A DNA stretch of 64,000 nucleotides, from assembly GCA_019916065.1 (NCBI GenBank), contig CM034238.1:1721699-1785698 (forward strand), written 5' to 3'. Both the position numbers and the translations under genes were made by a program. Of the stretch, positions 34,808-47,585 are shown one piece after another; the first letter of the stretch is position 1; the number at the start of each line of letters is the position of its first letter. This DNA comes from Vitellaria paradoxa. Taxonomy: Eukaryota > Streptophyta > Magnoliopsida > Ericales > Sapotaceae. The notes under the pieces were generated by a model. It saw only the letters and a program-made list of their open reading frames with translations, did no database searches and was not told where the DNA came from.

Positions 34808-36705
34808 ATGGGGCAATGCAACAAGGGCGTATCTATAATGGAGAGTGAGATTAGTCAATTACCTGACGATATTCTGGGGTGTATATTGTCTAAATTACCA
34901 CTAAAGGAAGCAATAGTTACCAGCATCCTTTCAAGTCGTTGGAGGCGTCTCTGGAGGAGGCGTTCCACTTGCCTTGACTTTGATTATTTGGCTAGTTTTC
35001 AGCCAATAAGGCATACACAGGAGTTGCATATGATGGCAATGCGTAATTTTTTCAGAGGGGTTAATCAGGTTTTGAGATTACTCGAATCTGTTACTATTGA
35101 AGAATTTAAAGTTTGTTATGTTTTAGTTAATAAAAGATTCAGGAATGATATTGACAAGTGGATCGAGTTTGCACTGTCAAAAAATGTTCAAAGGCTTGAG
35201 GTGAATCTACGTCCGTTAATATGGAACCCGAAGAATGCTTATGCCTTTTGCCAAAAGCTTTTCTTCGGTCGAAGTAGTAGTCATGATCATAAACATGAAG
35301 ACAATAATAATAGTGAACAACATCCTTCTTCAAGGTTTGGCATCACAACCATGGCTCATCATCCGGGTTTCAAGTCCCTCAAATCGTTATGTCTGACTCA
35401 TCTATATGTGAGTGAGGAAGTTATTGAATTATTTGTGCCTAACTGTCCAGAGCTTGAACGTTTATCATTTCGTAGTTGCTGGTCATCGGGTAATTTTAGA
35501 CTTATAAACCCACTCTGTCAATTGAAGTACTTGGAGCTAGAGAGATGCATGGATATTTCATCGATTGAGATTTCTAATGCAAGTATTGTTTCCTTGGTTA
35601 TACGGAGTGCTTCATCGATTAAATTCATTATGATCTCTCATGTAGTAAATCTCATTTCCTTCAAATACTTTGGGAGTCGGACAAACATTCTTTTTCAAGA
35701 TGCTCCTAGCTCACTTGATGTATACCTTGGAAATTATTCGTTTCCTTCTTATAGTAATTGGTATGATTTATTTGATCAGCTTTCATGCTGCCTCAAAACC
35801 CTCAAGTTGAAATATACCTATTTATTGGTTAGTATGCACTTAAATTATTATTGTTGTTGTTATTATTATGGTGGTGGTGGTTGTTATTATGATTAGTCAG
35901 TGTGTCTTACACTTAAATCTTTTCTTTTTAGGTAGATACAATGCCGGAATTAATTGCTCTCAAGGAATTGATAGTGGAATACAATGAAAGGAGTGATGAT
36001 TGTGCACTCGTTTATCATGCTTTGCGCATAAAGATGTGCCCTAATTTGGAAAAATTTGTGATCCGGGTACGTCATTAGTACATATTTTGTAATTGATACT
36101 ATTTCATATTTTTCTGATAAATGGTAAAATACAAAGAAGGAAAAAAAAAGTTTTACTCAAATTTATAGTTTTATCTAAACTTTGCTATCAAGTTTCAATT
36201 AGAAATTTTAAATCTAGGAGCTAAAGTCTCACTCTTTGAAAAAAAATAGTTGAATTAAAATTATCATATGCATTCGTAGCTAGGATATAATATTATTCTT
36301 TGTGAATTGTATGCCTATTTATTGTATATACGTATGTGTGTGTGTGTATATATATATATCTCGCAGACAATATGGAAGGGGTCGGTTCGTGTTACTAATC
36401 GGAAGAAAGTTAGAAGATTGGGGGGAGGCTCTTGGTGCCATAAATGCCTTAAGGAAGTTGAGTTGGGTGGCTACTATGGAAGTAAAAGGGATCTTGAGCT
36501 TGCTTTGTACTTCTTCGATAACGCTGTGGCACTTGAGAAAATGATTATTGATCCTCGCGATCAATCCCATGTTATTTGTGACCAATCCTTTATTGATTGT
36601 GGTGGTAATTGGGATGACACCAAATTACGACCAGTTGCAAGAAGTCGTGCCAATCAACAGCTTAAAGGGAGAGTACCCGATGGAGTCAAGTTAGTGATCC
36701 TTTGA
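34808..36705 (+). CDS. F-box/FBD/LRR-repeat protein, unit 3
   Basis: Close paralogue of the gene at 15,583-17,482 with the same three coding exons: 34,808-35,827, 35,932-36,066 and 36,367-36,705, all phase 0, 497 residues. F-box at about 15-55 (ISQLPDDILGCILSKLPL, with V for A a few residues later, and SSRWRRLWRRR). Leucine-rich repeats in the middle, and the FBD-like end CPNLEKFVIR, then ALEKMIIDPRDQSHVIC. One in-frame codon is lost relative to unit 1 (SSLVDVYIG versus SSLDVYLG), and the second exon starts VDTMPEL instead of LNSMPEL. Many replacements fall in the leucine-rich part while splice sites and frame are kept, which suggests selection on both copies. Start chosen as for unit 1, next to the leader acceptor. 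Confidence 0.88.
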
Positions 36706-37364
36706 TTTTGATTAATAATTCGTTACCAACCAACTTTTGGGACAACAAGCGAGCGCAACTAGTTAGCTCCAGTTTTATTTTGAAGTAAATTTTTTCCACT
36801 AGTTATTCTCTTTTGAATGGCTTAACGTAATTTGAGGAAGATATCGATTTATAGCTTAATTTGAAGCGTAATTTGAGAAAGAAATTGATTCAGCATATAT
36901 ATATTGCGGGAAGCAGGTATATATATACATATATATATATGTGGAAATTAAACCTAATGCATATATTTAATTGATTCTTGTGATCTAAGAAGGTGGAATT
37001 GATATTTAATAAATATTTGTGAGGTCGTTTCCATCATAGGAATTGACCATATCGATTATATCGCAATTCGCATATATATAAAGTAGGGTCCTTAAAATTG
37101 TAATTGCTCTGCTTTTAAAATATGTAACTTTGTTAATTAATAATTATTAAATACTATATATCAATTAATATTATAATTTTCTAAATTAAATTATGACGAT
37201 CCCTTAATATTTAAATTTTAAATATTACAATTATCTAAATTAAGTTTAGTTTACCATTTAATATTATACTTTAAAAATAATAATATTTTTAAAATTTTCA
37301 AAAATCAATAGTGTAAAAACTTCAAAACTAATAAGTGGTATATATGGAAGGAAATGAGTTGAAA
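36706..37364. other. 3' flank of unit 3 F-box gene
   Basis: AT-rich and non-coding, conserved with the unit 1 flank. Includes (TA)n interrupted by 'cata' at 36,918-36,940. Confidence 0.6.
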
Positions 37365-37838
37365 AATTGGTCAAAAAAGTGATAAAAATTATATTATTTT
37401 TATTCAATTATTTCAATTTTTTTTGGCAAAAAAATTCTTACTTTTGCCAAGCAATTAATCGCCAAAAGTAACAACTTCGGCTACCGATTGATCAACGAAG
37501 GGTCCACTTTTATCAACCAAAATAAATGCTTAAAAGTGAATCTTTAGTAACCAATTGATCGATAAATATAATAAATATATTATTATTTTTTATGGTGACT
37601 TTTAATGAACAATTGGTTAGTAAAAGATTACCCTTTAATGACCATAGCTCAATGAGTGACCAATAACCAAATGATCGCTAAAAGTCACCACGTAGCAATT
37701 AATATTAATTTAGTTTAGAAAAATTTATTATTAACGACCAATTTTAATTTGATTGAAAAAAGTAACCATTTAGCAACTAAATTTGTATTTGGTCAAAATC
37801 ATGATCATTAGAAATATATTTTCCTGTAGCGATCTCCA
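37365..37838 (-). mobile_element. CACTA-like remnant, unit 3 copy
   Basis: Same internal 'gcgaccaatt' / 'atcgctaaaagt' motif pattern as 18,120-18,597; the terminus is mutated ('cctgtagcgatc'). Confidence 0.6.
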
Positions 37839-39619
37839 TTACATATATCAACTACATGTTAACTTCGACGTGTTTTTTCTCTTTTATTTTAAAATCAGCT
37901 AATATCCCACTCCATTTTTTTCCACTTTCGACAAAACTTTTCAGCAACTCATTAAAAGTTTTTGCATGCTACTACTAGGATTCTATTGCGAACCTCAGAT
38001 TACAAAGATTTGGGGCTAAGAGAGTTCAAATGAGATAACAACTATTGACAAAAGTTGGTTTGAACCCAGTCACAATAACATTTCGAGTAAGGAGATAGAT
38101 TAACTGAAGAGTTTAATGAATGAAGGAGGATAAAGAGGTAGAGAGTAAAGAAGAGAGGAGATGAAGGATCAGGCAAAAAATTATACGACTAGCCATTTTC
38201 TAAAAAAAATGCTGTAAATTGAAGGGAGTGAATCAATACTTTGTTAAAATTCATTTTCAATTTCATTATGAAACTTTAAATATATACATATACACACACT
38301 ATCCTATAAGACAAACCACGAGTATTGTGACATCAAAAAAATTAATAAATTTTTAATTTTGATAAAATATTTAATTTTGATAATACATACCATTTTATCT
38401 CCCATTAATTTTAAATCATACATTCAAAGAATAACCCAATGTTGTGTTAAACATTTCAAATTTTTAAATACAATTTAATTTTTATTTCCTATTCCTAGCT
38501 AATTAATTGGATTGCGCAAACAAAATATATGGAGAAAAGAGATTGATTTTGGCCGATAAAATCGGTAAGGGACAAACACACCATTTAATCAAGCTCTTGC
38601 CATTTTTGCATGGACACATAGACTAGTTGGAAGGGCACATGCCAAGGCTCAAAAAGACATTTTAACTTGTGTAGATGAAATAACCGATAAATACATAAAT
38701 TAATTAAAGGCCTTCTTATCCAACCTTTAATTATTAATTGAAGATCATGTAAGGCTAACTAACTGAAATTGTTTTCCAAGAATAAAAATGTAAATAATAC
38801 AAGACGAAAACATGAAAGTGAGGAAGGAAGATCGAACAAAAGTACCATCTCAACATCTTATTTGTACATGCACAAGAAAAATATACTTGAAGTTGTGTAA
38901 CAAGGGGTAAAGAATTATCACTTAGTGGAGCAAGTCAGCCTCCTATCCATTAAAAAAAAAAATAGATAATTAGTCAAACAATTACCGCACAATAGCTCTC
39001 CTGCTTACCCAAAAAAGTTAAAAAAATAAAAAATAAAAAAATAAAGCACAATTACCGCACAATAAGAATGCTAGGTGCAAAAGTATTTAGCATTCTGCAT
39101 TAATCCATAAAGAAGTGGTTATTAACTGCTATTGTGTTGCCAAAATACGATTGCAATTCCTAGGCTTAGGGGAAACTTTGATCATAATTGTTTAGTAAAT
39201 AGTGTTATAATGTTGATAATACCTGGAAGCTTACTTGTTATCATACTTGGAAGTCATAGAGGATTCTTGCTGTATTTTTATCTGAATTTAATAGAATTCG
39301 GAATTAATATTGTATTAAAAACTTCCTAATTACTTAAAAATTTTCTTAATTTATCTAAAATCTTGTGGGATACTCAAAAGTAAGTTAAGATGTATAAGTT
39401 AAAATATCTTAGATTTAAGTTTGGAGAATTGAGCTCCAACAAATTATGTTCATGTTTGGATTTTATTTTCTATTTAAAGAAATATTTTTGAAATATTCTC
39501 TTACGATTTAGGTCCAGAGAAAGAAAAAATTTAATTATTCAAGTCATCGATCTTCAAGATTCATTCATATACGTTCAATTTGAAATTACAAATCAAATTA
39601 TCCATATAACAAACAAAAA

Positions 39620-39985
39620 AAAAAATACATGCGATAGAAATCGCTGAAAAACTTTAAAAATCTCAAAAACTTCTAAATTCTCTAACAATTTTTAACATAT
39701 TTTGTACACCTCGTACTTTGTGATACAACTATAAATTTCTACATCTACATATATCCCAACAAATTACAAACCTTAACAACATTCTACAAACGCCAATAAT
39801 TTTTCTACAAATTCAAAAACTTTTCATATCTTTCAATAAATTCTAACAAAACCGTTCCGACGGTTCCAAAAAACTATTCAAAAAGTTTTTCTTTCAAAAA
39901 ATTTGATATAAAAGTCAAAATGTTTCGCTTTACCTAAATCACATTTTTTTTATTTTTTATTATTTTTCGCCACACCAAATGCCGC
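39620..39985. mobile_element. MITE-like element, unit 3 copy (shortened)
   Basis: Equivalent of 20,372-20,792. The left end starts inside the inverted repeat ('gcgatagaaatcgctgaaaa') and about 35 bp before the right end are missing. Confidence 0.55.
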
Positions 39986-41152
39986 TTTAGTATAATTTTA
40001 AACTAACACAATTTATATATTTTCCCCAATTTTAGTCTCACGACATCAACTAATTTTCTTTGCAGGTCTAAAAATTAATTAGCTCAAATTTGTCATTTCA
40101 AATGATTGATATAATCACTTTCCTCTCAGCATTGCCCTCCATTAGAAGGTTGCTCGTATAAGTGAAACAATTAATAAAGCTTCTTATCTCCATTTTTTGC
40201 CACCCCTCCTAGACATAAGAATAATTAGTAAAAAAAATTTATTATGCAATTTTATACAATTTTACTCGATAAAAATGATAACGTAAAAGACAAAGGACGT
40301 TTTGTATAGTACAAATAAATTCATCCTCAAGTAAAATATTTTTATAATATAATTAAAATTTATATTTTACTTGTAAAAAATATTATATCACTTCGTAAAC
40401 TGTCCAAATAAACATTAGTAGAGTGCATTTGAAAAATATCTTATCTTCTCAACTTCTAAAGTGCGTTTGATGGATTTGAGACAAGACGGATTTAAAATTC
40501 CAACTTAAAAAAATAAATGATTTGAGACTATAAAAAAAAAAAGAAAAAATAATAGACTAGTAATCTTAACAATTAAATGGTTACTCTACCCGTTTACATA
40601 TTTAGAATTCTCCACTAAAGTACTAGTCATGACTCATGTCACACCTCATGGTATTAACACTGGTGAATTGGAGGTGTAACAAAAGATTCACCATACTATG
40701 CTAGATCTTGGATGGCCTTTATCACCATTCATGCCGTCTAAGTTTTGTTTGATGTTTAGTAGGGGGTATGCCCCTTGCAAAGATATGTTTTTTTAGTTTT
40801 TCAGTCATACATATTTTCACACCTCCTTAAAAAGAAAAATGTTCAATGTTGAGATATATTAAAGATTCAAAATTTTCATTGATTATACTTGCATCTATGT
40901 GAGAAAAGGAACATCTTTTTTCACCACAAAATTACTGTTCTATCAGGAACAAGTCACGAGGATGAAAAGAACTGCAGTCAGTATATAAGAAGATCAAAGG
41001 TAAACCGCAAAGTGTCTTAATTTGTCAAATGAAAATCCCAATATTTTATCCTTGGACTCAACTGAGGGTGTGGCATTCTACACAGCTAATTGAGGGGACC
41101 AATGCATAGCCGACCCAAAAAATTTGGAATTGAGCTTATTGAGGCCCAATAT

Positions 41153-41400
41153 CTGACACGCGTTGAGAGTGTTCGATGAGTGTCGGACTCCGACACCGAC
41201 ACGATGCTGTTTGTCACCTCTCTATAAGTGCCGTCCTTCTTAAGATATATATGCGACAAAAACACATGAATCCCAGCAACAGGTTCATTTACGTATGAAG
41301 CATCAAGTAACAACACTAAAGAATTGAAAATAACCAAATCTCTGAAAAACAAGTTGTGCACCAAAAATAAAACCAATAAAATTTATGTCATAATCTATTC
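41153..41400. other. Right edge of the tandem array, repeat-like DNA
   Basis: After the end of unit 3 comes 'gtgtcggactccgacaccga' (41,189), itself an imperfect palindrome of a kind common in plant repeats. The open frame here on the minus strand (41,086-41,376) spans the junction and is not gene-like. Confidence 0.5.
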
Positions 41401-41580
41401 AGAGACGGCTAATAGGGAAAGCCGGGGAAGCCTGCACGTCGGGCCTCCAAAAAAATGTAAAATTTTGGAACCTCTAATTTTTTCGGACCCCTATATATGT
41501 ATATACATCTATTTATTACACAAAATAGGTAAGCCCTCGCTTCCAGCCTCTAAAATGTTTGAGCCGGCCCTGAATCTAAT
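41401..41580. repeat. Fragment of a dispersed plant repeat
   Basis: Phrases 'gacggctaatagggaaagcc' , 'gggcctccaaaaaaatgtaa' and 'tttgagccggccctgaatct' resemble the ends of a widely dispersed plant element. Its frame (41,324-41,704) has no recognised domain. Confidence 0.45.
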
Positions 41581-41704
41581 CAGGGCAGATAATGGTCAGG
41601 TGAAGTGCAACTCAGATTCTAAAGTCAAGGATCAATCAAAAGAATGGATAAATTATATGTCAAATCAGCGAGAAAAAAAAAGGAACGGAGATGTAGAAAA
41701 TTAA

Positions 41705-42523
41705 TTCACGTAATATCTGTTACACAAACCTCACTTAACATGTAAATAAGGTCATAGCTGCAACATAATATTCCCAAAAAAATTAGTCTTTCATTCCATT
41801 CAATTTACAATTTTAAAAATGTATTTGAGAGTTCTTAGTAGAACATAGTAGCTCTTTCAGATCTATGCGTTCTGATATTTTCTTTCATCAGGTTTACCTT
41901 AATTTCACGTTACAAGTTGTTTCCTATCTCCACCCTTTGATTTCTTATTGCTTGTGACTAGCCTACTTTGAAAATCGATGGGTGCATTTTTCTCTGCATG
42001 AACAAAGAGAAAATCAACACATCCACAGGCAAACTAGCTGTCACTCATAAATAAGTCTTCTATGAGAATAGACCAAAATTCAAGAGGAGAAAGAAAAGGA
42101 AGCATAACCTACAATTCTTACGCCCTCCGGTGTTATAAAAATATATATTAAACAATTTAATTAATATAAAATATATATTATAAAATTATTTTGAATAAAT
42201 AATATAATTAATTTAATTAATATGAAAATATTTTATTAAATTATTTTTAATATATAATAAAATTATATTAAATTAAATTTATTTAGTTTAATTAATATCA
42301 AATATATTTTATTAAATTATTTTTAATGAATATCATATATAATTAAATTATCTAAATTATTATTAAATATATTTTTTTCATTTTAAATAAATAATATAAC
42401 TAGATTATAATTAATATATTTTATATTTACTAGAATAAATAATATAATAATGATATTTTATTCAATTATTTTATGATCACAACTCGTCTAACATTCTAAG
42501 ATTTGGGAAATATGCACCCTATT
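41705..42523. other. AT-rich intergenic DNA
   Basis: 42,135-42,470 is almost pure A/T with repeated 'aataatataatt' and 'aaattatttt' motifs. No gene seen. Confidence 0.6.
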
Positions 42524-42895
42524 TAGGGTCGGTTTGGCATAAAAAAAAAATAACTTCAAAAATTACTATAAATTTCTAACAACTTCTCTACCTTTAATTT
42601 TTTGGCCATTACTAATTTCAAAAAATTTCAATATTTCACTAAAAAAAATAAAAAATCTGGCAGTAGGTTAAATGAATGTGTATATTTTTTATACAATCAT
42701 ATTTTTTGTGTCAAAAACTTTTAAATGAGTACCATTGTCGTAATTTTTTTTTTTTTGAATTCATGGGAACAGATTTGAAAAATCGTTCTCACGATTTGCT
42801 AATTTAAAAAAAAAAACGTCAAAATTAATCTTAAATCACATTCTATTTTAATTTATCTTGTTTTTTTTTTTTAATTCCAAACGGAGCTTAAGGTA
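42524..42895. mobile_element. MITE-like element with 'gtttgg' ends
   Basis: The left end 'tagggtcggtttggcataaa' and the right end 'aattccaaacggagcttaag' are an imperfect inverted pair around an AT-rich interior. About 370 bp. Confidence 0.5.
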
Positions 42896-44263
42896 TCAAA
42901 TAAACAATTTCACTCTTTAGAGACGTCACTCTCCAGTGTCGGACTCTCTCCAAACAATTTAATTGTTCGCTTGCTTGTACACTTTCGAAATTAGGACCAT
43001 AAAGTGCCTGGACCAAAAGAGTATCGAAACCAAAGGCATATACGTATATATAGGATGATGGGCGTGTTTAAAGTCATATAAAATTGTATAAAATTATAAA
43101 AGTTAATGTCTCGTATTTTATATAATAAATAAAAAATTTAAATTTTACTGTTTCATAATTTATATTTATGGAGGTCTATAAAATTTTATTTTTGTTTTTA
43201 TTTTTTCATTTTTTTTACTCCAAACATTGTCATATATGCTAATAGAATGGCATGATATGGCATGGATTGTTTAAGATGGTTGTTCCTCCTTTATATTATT
43301 GCCTTTTGGGGTTTAATTTTATTTAGCAACCAACCCCCGACTTAAAGGCAATGTTAGCGAGATTGAGATATGACTGTTTGGATTGTTAATCGTAGGCCCA
43401 AAAATAAATTGTAAATAAATTTTGAATTGTTTAATATTTAGTATATTTTTTGAAGAGTGTAAAATTTTGATAAAAATTAATTAAAACAGTTCTTAAAAAT
43501 TGAAAAAAAAAATTAACTGTTTATGTAGATGATTAAATAGATATTTATAATTTAGATGGTGATACTATTGGCATGTGGGTACGTATATCGAAACAGAAAA
43601 TAAAAAAAAAATGATCAGAGGAATATGTCAAAGTTTATTAATTTAAGATTTGTTTAGAGTGTCAAATTTGATAAATTTTTTTTAATTGTTTTTAACTTCT
43701 TTTTGCACTAAAAATCATTAAATTTTTTTTTCACTTTCTTTAACTTTTTTTTTAACACTTTCTAAAAAATGTATCAAATACTCAGTAATTTAAAACTTAC
43801 TTACCTTTTTTTTTTTTTTGGGCAAAATTTGATTCTCCAACAGGCATTTAATTAGAGGTTAGTGCGTCGCATAAATTGATGTTTATGTTCTTTTTTTTTT
43901 TATCCTCAAAAGGCGCTGGGATGAATTTTTGACGCTTTTAATAATTGAATTAGCCATCAGGGGCGGAGCCAGAATTGCTTAGGGGAGCACCGGGCGCTGA
44001 GGGAGGCACCAAGTACCCAAGAAAAAATAACAATCGACTTATTTTTCGATTAAGAGTAGAAAATATTATTATTTTTTAATATTTTCTAACTTTTCTTTAA
44101 AACAGCTGGAGAGAATTTCGAACTCAATTTATTTAAAACATCCATCTTTAACAGATTACGAGGATGCATTTAAAAAAGGAAAAAGAAATAAATTAAAACA
44201 TGGTAGGGTTACAACTGTCAAAATTATTAAATTAACTAATTAATTTTTTTTTTTGAAAAAAAC
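42896..44263. other. Intergenic DNA with a hAT-like end
   Basis: No gene. 'caggggcggagccagaattg' at 43,957 is a common hAT-type terminal sequence in plants, followed by 'ggggagcaccgggcgctgag'. I could not find its partner end. Confidence 0.45.
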
Positions 44264-45460
44264 AATACTGTTTCTCCATCACCCAATTAGACCCCCATTT
44301 AATAATTAATCGGTATCTTTTTCTCCACCAGATAAGACCCGTTCAATTATTCTAATTCAATCCAAAATCATTTATCTTTGATTTAATTGGATGGGTTCTC
44401 AGTCAAATTTACCAACTCTAATTGCATTTAATATATCCCAATTTCAATTGGATTAATATATTTTAGCACCGTTTGGAGTAACAAAAAAACTCTGAAAAAC
44501 AATGAAAAATATTAAAAAAATTACAAAAATTATTCATTTTTTTATCTCACTGCATGAATTACGAACTCATAACTTATCTCTTTTTATTTTATTTCATCTC
44601 ATTTTTTGTCACTCCAAACGCACCCTAAGTTATCAAAACTTACCAATATATTCCCAAAAGGGGAAAAGAAAATGGCTACCTTGTAGGTTTGAAACATGAA
44701 CATTTAATGAGTCCTCACTAATTAAAGTTATATAAATTAACTGAAGTCACACGCACTTATATATTACTTATATTTCTATTATTACAATTATATTGTAGTA
44801 ATATTCTGCCAAAAAATATTAACAGTAAAATACAAATATAGAAACAGATTAACTAACTTTAATTGTCAAGAATGAACCTCCAACGCACGCAAATAATAAT
44901 TAATAAGTTTGAATTAGAAACCAAATCTATACTGTGCATCACTAGACATCCCTTTTATATGAAAATTTAATTCATGAACTGAGTTTAAAATCGAATTTAC
45001 AAAGAAACTTGATTTCAAATAGAAATGAAAAAGAAATGAATTTCTTAAGGATTTTTCTCCGTAAATTTATTTATATATATATTATTTTTTGGACAAAAAT
45101 AAAAGAATACGAATAAAAAATTACCTAATAAATTAGTTAAAAAAAAATACTACTTCCATAATAAACAATAGTAAACAAGGCCATAGCGAAGCAGCCCAAA
45201 CCAGGCTATTGAAACCAGACTTCCAAACACTGAAGTAGCCCAGTCTCAAACGATTGAGTTTGACTGGTTTATGATAATTTTGGCCCTCCTTTTATGGGCT
45301 TCAGCATGTTCTTCTGTGGTTTCAAAGAGCATTTAGAAGGCCCAACAAAAACTGGCGCGGATTTAAGGTCCACATATCCTTTAGCATTTGCTTAGAATCA
45401 TTATTCCTTCGTTTACTGTTTAGTAATTAAATTTCACGATAATCAAGTTGGATATTAAAA
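44264..45460 (-). repeat. Inverted, diverged partial copy of the F-box leader intron
   Basis: The reverse complement of about 33,690-34,300 of unit 3 (13,690 bases further left in unit 1 numbering: about 14,465-15,075). Matching pieces: 44,264-44,462 ('tgggttctcagtcaaattta'), 44,695-44,905 ('attatattgtagtaatattc') and 45,335-45,460 ('aaggtccacatat', 'ttcgtttactgtttagtaat'). Insertions interrupt it. It continues, beyond the coiled-coil gene, as 49,180-51,170, so the two parts are one inverted copy. Confidence 0.75.
44464..44629. mobile_element. 166 bp MITE in the inverted copy
   Basis: The left end 'agcaccgtttggagtaacaa' and the right end in reverse ('agggtgcgtttggagtgaca') form clear terminal inverted repeats. 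The element interrupts sequence that is continuous in units 1 and 3. Confidence 0.8.
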
Positions 45461-45473
45461 AAATTAACGCTAG

Positions 45474-46200
45474 TTTATAATTATGAACCAATTAATTGAG
45501 GTTAATGCATCCACTTACACGACACATATCTGTGAAGGTCCACCATAATGATAATTATCATGTTGCAAGTTGTTTTTTTTTTTATATATATATAATTTTA
45601 TACGTGAGTTTTTTTTATTTTATTTTAAAGTTTTTTTTAAAAAAAAGTGATATTTTAGTATTGTTGGGTAATTTACTTTAGGGGACAAATTGAAAGTGAT
45701 ATTATAACGTCCATCATAATGATACTTTACACATATTGATATTTCACACACATCTTGTGAAATCTACCATAATAATAATTTAAGAGATATCATATTAATA
45801 TTTCACACATATCTTCTAATATCCACCATAATAATAATTTAAGAGATATTCTAATATGTTAGAAAATATCTAAGATATTATTAACAATTCTCTAGATGGT
45901 AAATAATAGCCATCGGATAGAATTAAATTTAACCGTTCAATGAGACAGTAGATGGTTATAAATAGAAATAAGTCATCAATTTGTAACAAGTCAATTCAAA
46001 AAATTCAAATCACTACAAGTCCTCTTCTCCAATACTTATTCTTTTCTCGACAACTCAAAAAAGATGGAGAAAGAAGAACTGTGTTAAAAGGATTTGTGCA
46101 TCATTAAAGAATCAAAGAAAAAAATAAATCAAGCTAAACAAAAAAAGCCACTAACTTTTGGTAAAATAATTAAACATTGGTTGTATATTATGTATAAAGA
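45474..46200 (+). repeat. Dispersed repeat at the 3' end of the coiled-coil gene
   Basis: About 700 bp shared with 56,688-57,350. Both start near 'ccacttacacgacacatatc' or its variant and run through 'gtccaccataatgataatta' and on to 'ccactaactttt' and 'attggttgtatatta'. On the plus strand each has a TATA-like 'tataaatag' (45,957 here), which would fit an LTR-type promoter. On the minus strand each directly follows a member of the coiled-coil family. I found no TG...CA ends with a target duplication and no primer site, so the LTR reading is unproven. Confidence 0.65.
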
Positions 46201-46227
46201 AAAATATGATCTAAAATCATAGTCTCT

Positions 46228-47548
46228 TCAATCAGGACTCGGAGCAGCGTCCTCAGCCCTCTCACCCTGAGCCGCGGCAGCCCTCTCGCCTTGAGCAGTC
46301 AACACCGGAGCTAAAAGAAAAATAATAATAATAACAAATAAATAATAATTAAAAAATTAACAAAAAATTTTCAAATGAAAGATGTCTATTTAAAAATAGG
46401 GTAAATTACAACTAGACCTCATGTACATTAGGATAATTACACCTGGACCCCCTGAACATTTGAACCTTACACCTAGACCCCTTAATAACATTTGAACCTT
46501 ACACTTAAGTCCATCAGTTAATTGACTCCGTTAGCTACGTTAGAAATGACGAAAATGCCCCTATCCATCAGTAACTCTCATTCTCTTACTCTTTCCATGC
46601 ACAGCTAGGGGTGGAAATGAACCGAGCCGTTCGCGAGCTATTCGAGCTCGGCTTGAGTTCGATTCGTAAGTTAAACGAGCTCGAACCGAGCTTGGTTTTT
46701 GGCTTGTTTTAGATTTGAGCTCAAGCTCGAGCCTAGAAAAACTCGGCTCGAAAGCTCGCGAGTAGACTCGGTTAGAATAATCTATATTTTTTTAATTATA
46801 TTTTTATATTTTTAATAATATTTTTATTATATTTTTTAAATATATTATATTTTAAATCAAAACGACGTCGTTTTGATTTAATCGAACTATTCGCGAGCTT
46901 AACCGAGCCTAAATTATTCTTTATCGAGTCGAGTTCGAGCCTTTATAAAAGCTCGAATCGAGCTCGAGCTTAGTATAAAAAGCTCGAGCCAAGCACGAAC
47001 ATGTTAAAGCTCGGCTCGGCTTGTTTCCAACCCTATGCACAGCTCTCATGTGCTCTCTCTCTCTCTATCTCTTTCACTCTTCCAGAGTTTTTCTTATTAT
47101 TAAAATGATTTATTTTATTAAATTATATTAATTTTATTAAATCTAATAATAATTTATTATTAAATTAAGTTATAATAATATATTTTTATTAAAACTAATT
47201 ATTATTAAAAATAAATATTTATAACATTAAATTAATTAATTTAAATATATTTTATTAAATTAATTAATCAAATAAATTTTAAATATATTTAGTGAATTCA
47301 ATTACTATTATATTTTTACCTAAATATTTATTATTTTTAATTGCATCTAAAATTTTATTATTTTTAATTACACCCTTAATTACGTAATTACATATTTTTT
47401 CTCATTTTAATTTTATTTTTAATTATATGATTAAAACTTTGTCAAATGAAAAATTAAATCAAATTAAAAAAAAACTTTGCATTTAAAAAATTTACAATAA
47501 TTAATGCTTTCAATTTTTACATAATTTCCTTCGTCCAAATATTTCCTC

Positions 47549-47585
<37 letters not shown>

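Larger units (their letters stand above)
30737..41152 (+). repeat. Segmental duplication, unit 3
   Basis: Matches unit 2 from 24,888 and then unit 1 through the F-box gene and its 3' region. The match ends at 'gcttattgaggccca' (about 41,152), before the 'gtttagttttagctttt' stretch present in units 1 and 2. No large internal gap relative to unit 1 beyond the absence of the hAT element. Confidence 0.9.

Noticed and set aside
45474..46200. Full LTR retrotransposon
   Set aside because: Only the TATA-like box and repeat copies support it. No TG...CA ends with target duplication, primer binding site or gag/pol was found.
46606..47035. 'gagctcgagc' repeats as a CRISPR-like or regulatory array
   Set aside because: Irregular spacing, palindromic arrangement, hAT terminal repeats and an 8 bp duplication show it is a transposon.
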